From: Pontibacter sp. E15-1 | Lineage (GTDB): Bacteria; Bacteroidota; Bacteroidia; Cytophagales; Hymenobacteraceae | DNA: 46,374 nt | Direction of reading: 5' to 3' | Assembly: GCF_022601975.1 (NCBI RefSeq) | Contig: NZ_JAKVIR010000038.1 | Span: 1-46,374, forward strand | Shown: positions 26,805 through 34,438 of the stretch, piece after piece | Position numbering within the stretch: position 1 is the first letter of the stretch | How the letters are laid out: every line of letters begins with the position of its first letter | The notes under the pieces: model-generated | What the model was told of the DNA's origin: nothing | Seen by the model: only the letters and a program-made list of their open reading frames with translations | Databases searched by the model: none | Position numbers and translations under genes: made by a program

Positions 26805-27482
26805 TTAAAGTATAATCCCGAATTTCAGGCCTCCTAAAACGCGCATACCCGTAAAACCGAAATCATAGGCGTTTACATCATACCGCACGGTGTCGTAGCT
26901 GGATGAGATATTGCTTTTGGTATACCCAAACCCAACGTACATATCGAACAGCAGTGGTTTGGGGCTAAGCTGCCGCTGCATGCCAATCAGAGCGGTAGCG
27001 CCCCAGCGGTTGATGATTTCGTTGAAGGGCCTGTACCGGTAATGGTATGTTTCCAGCCCTTGCGCATCGATCTGCCGGGCCCACCCAAGCTTCTCAAACT
27101 CCACGTTAAAATGATGGTAGTTGAGGCCGTAGGCAAAATAGCCCCCCTCATGCGGCGTCCCGGATAAATAAAGGCGGTGCAGCACTTCGAGCCCATACCC
27201 CAGCACCTTGCTGTTATCTTCTGCCTCAAAGGTGCGGCTTGTAAACTCGTCGAGCGATCGGGTCTGGCCACTGTAAAAGCGAGGCGAGAGCACCAGGCTC
27301 TGCAGGCTGTCTTTGGCCAGGGTTCTCGCTACGTCCAGGTGGAGGCCGTTGAACAGCAGGTGCTGCGGACTAAAGGTAAGGCTCAATCTGCCCGTTGTAG
27401 GAGAACTGGTCTGCGCCACTGCTGTTTGTGAAAACAAGGCGCAAATCCCTACACACGCGCACAAAACGAATTTCTGAAACAT
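26805..27482 (-). CDS. outer-membrane beta-barrel protein of an LVIVD operon
   Basis: 225 aa from the ATG at 27482 (MFQKFVLCACVGICALFSQT), which starts the signal peptide; upstream sense codons lie in the preceding gene. The mature part begins TGRLSLTFSPQHLLFNGLHL. It continues with barrel-like strands rich in Tyr and Phe (YFAYGLNYHHFNVEFEKLGW, PLLFDMYVGFGYTKSN) and ends LGGLKFGIIL. Size and strand pattern fit an 8-10-stranded barrel. Third gene of an operon after two LVIVD-type lipoproteins; the gap to the preceding stop is about 19 bp. Confidence 0.75.
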   Translation of the reverse strand: MFQKFVLCACVGICALFSQTAVAQTSSPTTGRLSLTFSPQHLLFNGLHLDVARTLAKDSLQSLVLSPRFYSGQTRSLDEFTSRTFEAEDNSKVLGYGLEVLHRLYLSGTPHEGGYFAYGLNYHHFNVEFEKLGWARQIDAQGLETYHYRYRPFNEIINRWGATALIGMQRQLSPKPLLFDMYVGFGYTKSNISSSYDTVRYDVNAYDFGFTGMRVLGGLKFGIIL

Positions 27483-27501
27483 ATACAATCGCTGAGGCGG
27501 T

Positions 27502-28260
27502 TTAAGGTTGAGCCGTGATGTCGATTTTGCTGAGGAGCTTGATCGCATTTTCGTCGTAGGTATACTGGTATAAACCGTCGCTCCCCACCACAAGCAAATG
27601 CCCGTTATCCGGAATCACGTCGTAGGCATTGATCTGGAAGTGGCGCTTTAGCTTCAGGTCCATCACATTGGAGGCGTCGTACACCTTCAGCCCATCATCG
27701 CACACAAACAGCAGCGTGCCGTCCACCCCGAGGCCCATGGGGTTGGTCATGGGGTATGGTTTTGCCAGGAAAGGCGTGCGCACATCCTGTATATCCACGA
27801 TGTCCAGTTGGTTGACGGCTACCGTGCAGGCGTTGCCGGTGCGGAGGGTGACGTAGGCATACCGCCCATCCGTCACCACGGGGTCGCAGCTGGTGACGTG
27901 CTGATACAGCGAGAGCACCTGCGGCGATTCGGGGTTTTCGATGCTCATGATGTACATGCCCCGTTGCGTGCCGATAAACAGTTTCTCCTGAAAAGGAAAA
28001 ATCGTCTCGACCCCAGCCTGCAGCGGCACATGATTTTTTTGCTGCGGGTCAGCGGGGTTGCTGATATCGAAGAGATTCAGGGAAGCATGGTCCACCGTGT
28101 AAAGGTAGTCGCCGCTGATGGCAAACCGGGCCATGGAGCCGCCCTGACCCGACACGCCGCCCGCAGAATCGGTATTGGGAGACTGGCCGCCATCGGGGCA
28201 GGCTGTGAGCACAAACACCGCCAGGGCAAGTAAAACGAGGCAATTCGCTAGCTTTCTCAT
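27502..28260 (-). CDS. LVIVD repeat lipoprotein
   Basis: 252 aa from the ATG at 28260 (MRKLANCLVLLALAVFVLTA, lipobox LTAC). LVIVD-type propeller repeats follow: YLYTVDHASLNLFDISNPAD, MYIMSIENPESPQV, LDIVDIQDVRTP and LKVYDASNVMDL. Each blade follows the pattern hydrophobic-strand, VxDIxxP. Such proteins are common outer-membrane lipoproteins of Bacteroidota with no known ligand. It starts one base after the preceding gene's stop codon, so translation is probably coupled. Confidence 0.85.
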   Translation of the reverse strand: MRKLANCLVLLALAVFVLTACPDGGQSPNTDSAGGVSGQGGSMARFAISGDYLYTVDHASLNLFDISNPADPQQKNHVPLQAGVETIFPFQEKLFIGTQRGMYIMSIENPESPQVLSLYQHVTSCDPVVTDGRYAYVTLRTGNACTVAVNQLDIVDIQDVRTPFLAKPYPMTNPMGLGVDGTLLFVCDDGLKVYDASNVMDLKLKRHFQINAYDVIPDNGHLLVVGSDGLYQYTYDENAIKLLSKIDITAQP

Positions 28261-28261
28261 A

Positions 28262-28774
28262 CTATTTCGATTCTCTGAGTTCCCATCCAACCACTACCGC
28301 ATCTTTTGGCGCACCCGCCATGTCGTAAAACCAGCTCAGGTTGTCTGGCGCGAGTAGCGGCGGGAAAGCCTCCCGAACCCGCTTGCGGATGTTGATCGTG
28401 TGCAAGTCTCTCAGGTCGATGGCCACCAGATCCACCGCGTTGTCAACGTATAGCACGTTATCCTTCACGGCAAAGTCCACGCTGCCCGGCACCTGGATGA
28501 ACCCGAGCTTAACAGGGGCCGCCGGGTTCTTGTTATCGATCAGGTGGACGCCTTTGTAGCGCTCATTCACCAGTATATATTGCCCGTATTTATACAGTTT
28601 GCCTGCATCCGCGATCGGGAGCGGCGCGAGCATTTTGATAGAAGACTCCAGGTGCGTCCGACTCATCAGGATGGGTTGATACGCGGAGAGGGGTGCCGGG
28701 TCCACCGTTTCCCAGCACGAGGTGAGGATGGGCATGACAAGCACCAGCAGGAGGTATAGGTTTGTCTTTTTCAT
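28262..28774 (-). CDS. LVIVD-like lipoprotein, first gene of the operon
   Basis: A 170-aa lipoprotein (lipobox LTSC, Cys20, then WETVDPAP). Two or three blade-like segments follow (QYILVNERYKGVHLIDNKNP, NVLYVDNAVDLVAIDLRDLH), so it is a short relative of the next protein. It ends GWELRESK. The three genes 28774 to 26805 run head to tail with gaps of 1-19 bp. A promoter should lie in the AT-rich region above 28774. Confidence 0.75.
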   Translation of the reverse strand: MKKTNLYLLLVLVMPILTSCWETVDPAPLSAYQPILMSRTHLESSIKMLAPLPIADAGKLYKYGQYILVNERYKGVHLIDNKNPAAPVKLGFIQVPGSVDFAVKDNVLYVDNAVDLVAIDLRDLHTINIRKRVREAFPPLLAPDNLSWFYDMAGAPKDAVVVGWELRESK

Positions 28775-29103
28775 AGCATTCGGATGAGGGGAAAATCATA
28801 TTAAAGATAAGAGATATATGCACTATTCCAATCAAATCGCTATTAAAATATTTATACCCTACAGCTTAAACATTGCAAGGCACTATAAACGGCATAGGGC
28901 AGTATGGCCAATATGCCGAGCACAAAAATCATCCTGCATCGCAAGGCTTAGGGTGAAACCAGTGCATGATGACATCCCGGATGGTATAAAAAAACCTCCT
29001 ATGCACGGGCTTCTTGCGACTGGAGGCAGCATGAGGCTTATGCCTGGTAACCCCTCTGCCCCTTTGTATCGCCCGGAAGCCCATACCTTCGTGATGCGTG
29101 TTT

Positions 29104-29266
29104 AGAGTATGTTTAAATTTCGTTTTTGGAAGCGAAAATTGTTCAGGAAGGGTTCTGGCGAAGCGTTTTCTGAGCCGCATAGCAGCGCTATGGGGTGATA
29201 AAAAGGCGAAGTCAGGTTCCTTTATGAACAATTTGCAGCCCAAAAGATGAATTTTAAACATGCTCT
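29104..29266. mobile_element. MITE-like element, near-complete inverted repeat
   Basis: 163 bp whose two halves are imperfect complements. The ends are AGAGTATGTTTAAATTTC and GAATTTTAAACATGCTCT, an inner pair is AAATTGTTCA/TGAACAATTT, and the centre is CATAGC-AGC-GCTATG. There is no coding capacity. A solo copy of one end occurs at 17514-17540. This fits a non-autonomous transposon moved by an enzyme encoded elsewhere. Confidence 0.65.
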
Positions 29267-29325
29267 TAGCTAGCCATAAAGTAAATACCTGCTTTTCAAA
29301 CCGGTACATTCTTATCATATGCTTG

Positions 29326-29333
29326 TATTTTTG
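29326..29333 (+). promoter_or_regulatory. -7 box before the TolB-like gene
   Basis: TATTTTTG fits TAnnTTTG, 78 bp before the chosen ATG. No convincing -33 element is seen. Confidence 0.4.
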
Positions 29334-29410
29334 GTGTGAAAGCGCGCTATGTGCCAATTATTTCCTATTTTAAATCAAAATATGAGTAATCACTTTTAAC
29401 GATGCTTGAA

Positions 29411-30940
29411 ATGAAAAATAAATTCAGCCGTGCGCTACTGTTTAGTATCTCGTTGCTAACCTTGTGTAGCCTCTCCGCCCTTGCGCAGCAAAAGCCGCTG
29501 GGGGTTTTTGAGGGCAGCACCGACATCGGCAATGTACTAAAGCCAGGCGCTGCCACCTTCGACCCGAAAACAGGGCAATACGAAGTTTCCGGCTCGGGGT
29601 ATAACATCTGGTTCGACCACGACGAGTTTCACTATCTCTGGAAGCGCATGTCCGGGGACTTTATCCTCTATACCCGCGCCAGGTTTGTGGGCAAGGGCGT
29701 GGACCCGCACCGGAAAGTGGGCTGGATGGTACGCCAATCGCTGGAGGGCAACGCGCCGCACATCAACGCCGTGGTGCACGGCGACGGCCTGACCTCACTG
29801 CAATACCGCGAAGCCAAAGGCGACAGCACCCAGGAGATCCGCTCCGGGCTGACAGGCGCGGACGTGATACAGCTGGAGCGCAAAGGCAACACCTATACCA
29901 TGCGCGTGGCCAAATTCGGGCAGCCTTTCGTGACCGAGGAAGTAACGATCCTGGATTTGGGCGACGACGTGTATGTGGGCCTTTTCGTGGGCTCGCATAA
30001 CAAGGACGTGCTGGAGAAGGGCATTTACAGCGATGTGCGCATCACGGTGCCCGCACCGGATGACCTGGTGCAATACCGTCAGTATCTGGGCAGCAACCTG
30101 GAGCTGCTGGATGTGAACACCGGCGACCGGGAGATCATTTATACCTCCCCCAAATCGCTGCAGGCCCCCAACTGGACCCCGGACAACAAAACCCTGATCT
30201 ACAACAGCGAAGGCCTGATTTATACCTTCGACCTGGCAACACGGACTCCCAAAAAACTGAACACTGGCAATGTGACCAATAACAACAACGACCACGTGCT
30301 GTCGTTCGACGGCAAGATGCTGGGGCTGAGCAGCGGCGTGGAGGCACTGGGCGGCTCTATCATCTATACCGTGCCAGTTACGGGCGGCGAGCCAAAGCAA
30401 ATCACGCCCAAAGGCCCCTCCTACCTGCACAGTTGGTCGCCGGATGGCAAAAGCCTGATTTTCACGGGGCAGCGCAACAACGAGTTCGACATCTACCGCG
30501 TTCCGGCAAAGGGCGGCAAAGAGGTGCAGCTCACCACCGCCAAAGGCCTGGACGACGGCTCCGAGTACTCCCCGGACGGCAAGCACATCTACTTCAACTC
30601 CAACCGCAGCGGCGACATGCAGATTTGGCGCATGAAGGCCGACGGAAGCGAGCAGGTATCGCTCACCAACAGCGACTTCCACGACTGGTTCCCGCATGTG
30701 TCGCCGGACGGCAAATGGCTGGTGTTCGTTTCTTTTCTGAAGGAGGAAGTGGAGCCTGGGGATCATCCGTTTTACAAGCATGTATACCTGCGCATGATGC
30801 CGGTGAGTGGCGGCGAGCCGAAGGTAATCGCCTACCTTTATGGCGGCCAGGGCAGCATCAATACCCCCTCGTGGTCGCCGGACAGCAAAAAAGTAGCCTT
30901 CATCAGCAATACGGTGATCCCGGAGGCGCAGGTCAAGTAG
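29411..30940 (+). CDS. secreted TolB-like beta-propeller protein
   Basis: About 509 aa. The ATG at 29411 (MKNKFSRALLFSISLLTLCS) gives the signal peptide; an ATG three codons earlier also exists. The N-terminal domain (about 25-215: YNIWFDHDEFHYLWKRMSGD, RKVGWMVRQSLEGNAPHINA) resembles the DUF1349/concanavalin-like fold. After it comes a six-bladed PD40/TolB propeller with repeated SPDGK blocks (HSWSPDGKSLIFTG, EYSPDGKHIYFNSNRSG, HVSPDGKWLVFVS). The combination suggests carbohydrate binding or sensing at the envelope. No catalytic triad is seen. Confidence 0.85.
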   Translation: MKNKFSRALLFSISLLTLCSLSALAQQKPLGVFEGSTDIGNVLKPGAATFDPKTGQYEVSGSGYNIWFDHDEFHYLWKRMSGDFILYTRARFVGKGVDPHRKVGWMVRQSLEGNAPHINAVVHGDGLTSLQYREAKGDSTQEIRSGLTGADVIQLERKGNTYTMRVAKFGQPFVTEEVTILDLGDDVYVGLFVGSHNKDVLEKGIYSDVRITVPAPDDLVQYRQYLGSNLELLDVNTGDREIIYTSPKSLQAPNWTPDNKTLIYNSEGLIYTFDLATRTPKKLNTGNVTNNNNDHVLSFDGKMLGLSSGVEALGGSIIYTVPVTGGEPKQITPKGPSYLHSWSPDGKSLIFTGQRNNEFDIYRVPAKGGKEVQLTTAKGLDDGSEYSPDGKHIYFNSNRSGDMQIWRMKADGSEQVSLTNSDFHDWFPHVSPDGKWLVFVSFLKEEVEPGDHPFYKHVYLRMMPVSGGEPKVIAYLYGGQGSINTPSWSPDSKKVAFISNTVIPEAQVK

Positions 30941-31036
30941 GGCCTGTCTAAATTTCGCTTCCTCAGATAACTTTAAAGCCTGCTTTAGGTATGCGGCCCT
31001 CTTTCATCCCATTAACAAAAGCAAACAATCATACCC

Positions 31037-31885
31037 ATGAATAAAAGACGTGATTTTCTCAAAAGCTCAGGGGCGATGGCGCTCGGAGCGCTTTTCCTCC
31101 CCAACCTGGCGGCTTCGGCCATGGGCAAGGCCGAGGTGAAAAATGTCGGCATCCAGCTGTACACTGTGCGCAACGAGATGCTGGCCGATGCCACCGGCAC
31201 CCTGAAACAACTGGCTAAAATCGGGTATAAGGAACTGGAGTCGGCGCGGAGCGAGAAGGGTTTATACTATGGCCTGCAACCGAAAGAGATCAAAAAGATT
31301 ACCAAGGACCTGGGCATGAACCTGCGCAGTGGCCACGTGGCCCTCGACAAAGACTGGGACCGCACCGTGGAAGCCGCCGCAGAAACCGGCCAGGAGTACC
31401 TGATTTGCTCCTCGATGCCATCCAAAGGGCAAACCGTGTCTAACTATGAGCGCGTGGCCGACATGTTCTCGAAAGCAGGTGAGGACTGCAAAAAGGCGGG
31501 TATGAAGTTTGGCTACCACAACCACGAGTATGAGTTTGAGAAAGAGAACGGCAAGGTGCTGTATGATGTGCTGCTGGAGAAGACAGACCCCGAGCTAGTG
31601 AAAATGGAGATGGACCTGGGCTGGGTGATCCTGACCGGCAACGACCCGGTGAACTACTTTAACCAGTATCCGGGCCGCTTCCCGCTGTGGCACCTGAAAG
31701 ACATGGACAAGGCAAAGCTACAGAGCACCGAGTTCGGCAAGGGCGCCATCGACATCAAGCGTATGCTGCAAAACGCAGACAAGTCTAAAATGAAGTACTT
31801 TTTTGTGGAGCAGGAAGAGTACGCCGGCGAGCCCATGGCCAGTGTGCAGTACAACTACGACTACCTCAGGAAACTGAGCATGTAA
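31037..31885 (+). CDS. Tat-exported sugar phosphate isomerase/epimerase family protein
   Basis: A 282-aa xylose-isomerase-like TIM barrel. A Tat signal with twin arginine is present (NKRRDFLKSSGAMALGALFL), so it is exported folded. Metal-site residues of the family are visible: HNHEYEF (His161 to Glu164), KMEMDLGW (Glu191, Asp193), PLWHLKDMD (His219) and VEQEEY (late Glu). Relatives act as isomerases, epimerases or lyases; some cleave 3-keto-glycosides by elimination. It is periplasmic, in the same compartment as the DUF1080 lipoprotein and the GMC enzyme. It is followed by a terminator. Confidence 0.88.
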   Translation: MNKRRDFLKSSGAMALGALFLPNLAASAMGKAEVKNVGIQLYTVRNEMLADATGTLKQLAKIGYKELESARSEKGLYYGLQPKEIKKITKDLGMNLRSGHVALDKDWDRTVEAAAETGQEYLICSSMPSKGQTVSNYERVADMFSKAGEDCKKAGMKFGYHNHEYEFEKENGKVLYDVLLEKTDPELVKMEMDLGWVILTGNDPVNYFNQYPGRFPLWHLKDMDKAKLQSTEFGKGAIDIKRMLQNADKSKMKYFFVEQEEYAGEPMASVQYNYDYLRKLSM

Positions 31886-31904
31886 CCACTAAAATCTTAT
31901 ACAT

Positions 31905-31945
31905 AAAAAAAGCCCTGGCACTTTCTGAGTAGTCCGGGCTTTTTT
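31905..31945 (+). terminator. terminator after the isomerase/epimerase gene
   Basis: AAAAAAAGCCC (31905-31915) and GGGCTTTTTT (31936-31945) with a 20-nt loop. The A- and T-runs make it useful on both strands. Confidence 0.8.
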
Positions 31946-31984
31946 GTGATGTTTCGATATTGGTATAATACTCTTGATGAAAAT

Positions 31985-32024
31985 TACCCACCCATACCCC
32001 TCCGAGGAGGGGTATGGGTGGGTA
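31985..32024. repeat. perfect 40-bp inverted repeat
   Basis: Two perfect 19-bp arms (left TACCCACCCATACCCCTCC) separated by GA. It contains the CCCACCC...CCCCTCC word that also forms the right end of the element at 34078-34267. It lies between the 3' ends of two converging genes. Confidence 0.85.
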
Positions 32025-32120
32025 TAAAAAGCTTTAGCATTTAACCTCTAACCCCGGCAAATACAGGTTCCTCAAAAAATAAAAGATTGAGCTGAGGTGG
32101 TATAACGCTTAAACTGAAAC

Positions 32121-32927
32121 CTACAAATCTGAATAGGCTGTTGGGTGCAGCAGGTATATATCGGCGTGCTGCATGTTGTTGGCGTACTCCGGCTTTGCGC
32201 TCAGTGTCTTCCAGTCCGGGTCTTGCCCGAAGGCTTTCCACTTCTTGTCCCGCTCAGCCATGTTCTCAAACGAGGTCATATAGATCAGATTCGGCATTTT
32301 GTCTCCGGCCAGCACGCGGCCATAAAACACGGCGTTAAAGTTCAGCTTTTTGAAGATGTCGATCTCACCATTGTTAAACATAGAAACCTTATTAAGGTGC
32401 AGTTTCTCGCTGGCCGACTCATAGCTTCTCAGCTCATACACGCGCTCCGCTGGCGACGAACTTAACTTCGGGCTAAATATCCCCGGCATCCCGGCAAACG
32501 CCTCTATCAGCGTGGTTTCGAAGCGGCTGTAGAGCGGTTTGTCAAAGGGGGCACCCAGGTAGTCTTTCCCGGCCGTGGCATACTGCTTGTCCTTGGCCAG
32601 TTTTTCGTCCAGCTTAAAAAACTGCTCGGCCGCCGTGAAGGGTATAAACACATACACCAGCTTTTCGGCAGAGTCGGCCGCTGTTGCTTTGGTGGGAGCC
32701 ACAGGCTTAAACACGCCCACTTTCGCTACGCCCGCACGGTGTAGGGCTGGCAGGTACGCGTTTTGCAGGTACTGGTCCAGGCGCTCCTCCTGGCTCTGGT
32801 CTTTCAGGTGAAACACCTTGAGTGCATAAAAGCCGGGCTTCGTGCCCTGACTGAGTGCGGGCACAGCCGCCACCGCCCAAAGCACCAGCAGGCACAGGGC
32901 AAAGAAGTAGGATTTTTTCAAATACAT
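32121..32927 (-). CDS. NIPSNAP family secreted protein
   Basis: 268 aa from the ATG at 32927 (MYLKKSYFFALCLLVLWAVA), which begins the signal peptide (cleaved near ALSQG). It has two NIPSNAP-type ferredoxin-like domains: GFYALKVFHLKDQSQEERLD in the first half and VYELRSYESASEKLHLNKVS in the second, followed by the family's YMTSFENMAERDKKWKAF. Exported NIPSNAP proteins are common in Bacteroidota, often near sugar-oxidation genes. The reaction is unknown. Confidence 0.85.
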   Translation of the reverse strand: MYLKKSYFFALCLLVLWAVAAVPALSQGTKPGFYALKVFHLKDQSQEERLDQYLQNAYLPALHRAGVAKVGVFKPVAPTKATAADSAEKLVYVFIPFTAAEQFFKLDEKLAKDKQYATAGKDYLGAPFDKPLYSRFETTLIEAFAGMPGIFSPKLSSSPAERVYELRSYESASEKLHLNKVSMFNNGEIDIFKKLNFNAVFYGRVLAGDKMPNLIYMTSFENMAERDKKWKAFGQDPDWKTLSAKPEYANNMQHADIYLLHPTAYSDL

Positions 32928-33224
32928 CGCGTTGTTAAGATTGGTGTGAAAGGTTGAATTTAACGAAGTTAGGCGCAAAAACATAGCCTTCGGTGGGTCG
33001 TCCGGCAGAAAAAGTACGCCAACGCAGCAACGCTGGCCGACAGCAACCCATCTGGGGTGCATGTCATTTCACTTTTGTGCGCACACATGGGCATCGGACG
33101 TATGGGATGTATGGCCCGGGTGCCCTATCTTTGCCATTCTGTACAACCCTGCGTGTGCTGGCCGCTGCTTTACCGGAGATGAGTTTCCGCCACAGCGGCT
33201 GCCACAGGACCTATTCACCGAAAC

Positions 33225-33701
33225 ATGAATCTTACGAAAGTTTCCAAATCATTTGAAGCCCTCTCGCCACAGGAACTGTACGAGCTCCTCCGCTTGCGGA
33301 GCGATGTGTTTGTGGTAGAGCAAAACTGTGTGTTCCTGGACCTCGACAACAAAGACCAGCAATGCCACCACCTGCTGCTGTATACCCCCGAAAAGCTGGT
33401 CGCGTACGCCCGGCTGGTGCCTCCGGGCTTGTCTTACCCGGCAGCGATGTCGATCGGCAGGATACTGACCAGCCTGGAGGTGCGCGGCACAGGTATCGGG
33501 AAAGTGCTGCTGGACTGGGCCATCAACGCCTGCTACCAACTGTATGGCCAGGGCCCAATAAAAATCGGCGCGCAGCTCTATGCCAAAAAGTTCTATGAGT
33601 CGTTTGGCTTCGAACAGTCCGGCGAGGTATACGACGAGGACGGCATCGACCACATCGAGATGACGAAAGCCGCGCCAACGCCTACTTTATCCTCCATCTA
33701 A
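33225..33701 (+). CDS. elaA: ElaA-type GNAT acetyltransferase
   Basis: A 158-aa GNAT protein. Typical ElaA features are LRSDVFVVEQNCVFLDLDNK (about 28-47), the acetyl-CoA loop SIGRILTSLEVRGTGIGKVL (about 76-95) and the C-terminal YAKKFYESFGFEQSGEVYDE. It transfers acetyl from acetyl-CoA to an unknown amine. It is followed 11 bp later by a DUF3820 gene, so the two likely share a transcript. Confidence 0.88.
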   Translation: MNLTKVSKSFEALSPQELYELLRLRSDVFVVEQNCVFLDLDNKDQQCHHLLLYTPEKLVAYARLVPPGLSYPAAMSIGRILTSLEVRGTGIGKVLLDWAINACYQLYGQGPIKIGAQLYAKKFYESFGFEQSGEVYDEDGIDHIEMTKAAPTPTLSSI

Positions 33702-33712
33702 ATTATACCGCT

Positions 33713-33952
33713 ATGGCTGAACAGACACAACCTGACCCCGGCATCCTGCTGGACCTCGTGCAGTATAAAATGCCGTTCGGCAAGTATAAGGATGTGCTGC
33801 TCTGCGACCTGCCGGTGTCTTACCTCGAGTGGTTTCAGCGGGAGGGCTTTCCGAAGGGCAAACTGGGCATGCAACTGGCCACGCTCTACGAGATTAAAAT
33901 AAACGGTCTGGGCTATCTGCTGGAGCCACTGAAAAAAAAGCGGCGCTATTAG
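33713..33952 (+). CDS. DUF3820 family protein
   Basis: A 79-aa cytoplasmic protein. The family core MPFGKYKDVLLCDLPVSYLE (about 20-39) and the following WFQREGFPKGKLG are intact. It ends in the basic KKKRRY. DUF3820 proteins are small and widespread, of uncertain function. This one sits 11 bp downstream of elaA. Confidence 0.85.
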   Translation: MAEQTQPDPGILLDLVQYKMPFGKYKDVLLCDLPVSYLEWFQREGFPKGKLGMQLATLYEIKINGLGYLLEPLKKKRRY

Positions 33953-34077
33953 TTATGGTAGCACGATACAAGTAGCAAGACACACGATTTCTTGTCCAGG
34001 AAGCTCCCGGAAAATGGCACCTTATATCCATTTCGGTTGGTTCGTGCGCATTCACTTTTATACACCTACTGAAAATT

Positions 34078-34267
34078 CCCCTCCTCGGAGCAGGGCCGTT
34101 TCATTCTAGCATTTCCTGGCGCGAATCTCCAGATTCGTGACTAACAATTAAGGTTGAGTCTCCGACTCAACTGGCTCGGAGAGCCAAAAATGCAGGTTGA
34201 GTGCAAGACAACTTACAACGCAAGTATAGATTTTATTAGAATGAAACGGCCATGCTCCTTGGAGGGG
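34078..34267. mobile_element. MITE-like element with tandem mini-hairpins
   Basis: 31-bp terminal inverted repeats (34078-34108 and 34237-34267) match at 28 of 31 positions, including a perfect GGCCGTTTCATTCTA. Between them lie three small hairpins in a row: CGAATCT-CC-AGATTCG (34122-34137), GTTGAGTC-TCC-GACTCAAC (34153-34171) and TGGCTC-GGA-GAGCCA (34172-34186). There is no coding capacity. The right end continues into a word shared with the palindrome at 31985-32024. Confidence 0.7.
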
Positions 34268-34378
34268 TTAGGGGTGGGTTCTCGTAGTGCTTAAAATATT
34301 GAACGGCTTCATTGCGCGATGTTCAATTGATAATGGTATTAGCCTTTAAGTTGAGGCTCAAAACGTGTCTAAAATTAA

Positions 34379-34414
34379 AAGAGGAAAGCCGGTACTTATA
34401 CCGGCTTTCCTCTT
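34379..34414 (-). terminator. terminator of the GMC dehydrogenase operon
   Basis: Perfect 16-bp arms (left AAGAGGAAAGCCGGTA) with a CTTA loop. On the minus strand the stem is followed by TTAATTTTAG. It lies 25 bp after the GMC stop. Confidence 0.88.
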
Positions 34415-34438
34415 GATGCAGCATACAGTCAGGGTACC

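Larger units (their letters stand above)
28775..29410. other. intergenic region with a MITE-like element
   Basis: About 635 bp between divergent genes, AT-rich at both ends. It contains the 163-bp inverted-repeat element at 29104-29266 and a -7-like box at 29326. Short open frames here are products of the repeat. Confidence 0.6.
33953..34438. other. intergenic region with MITE-like element and terminator
   Basis: About 485 bp between converging genes. Most of it is the 190-bp element at 34078-34267; the GMC gene's terminator is at 34379-34414. No gene is seen. Confidence 0.7.
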
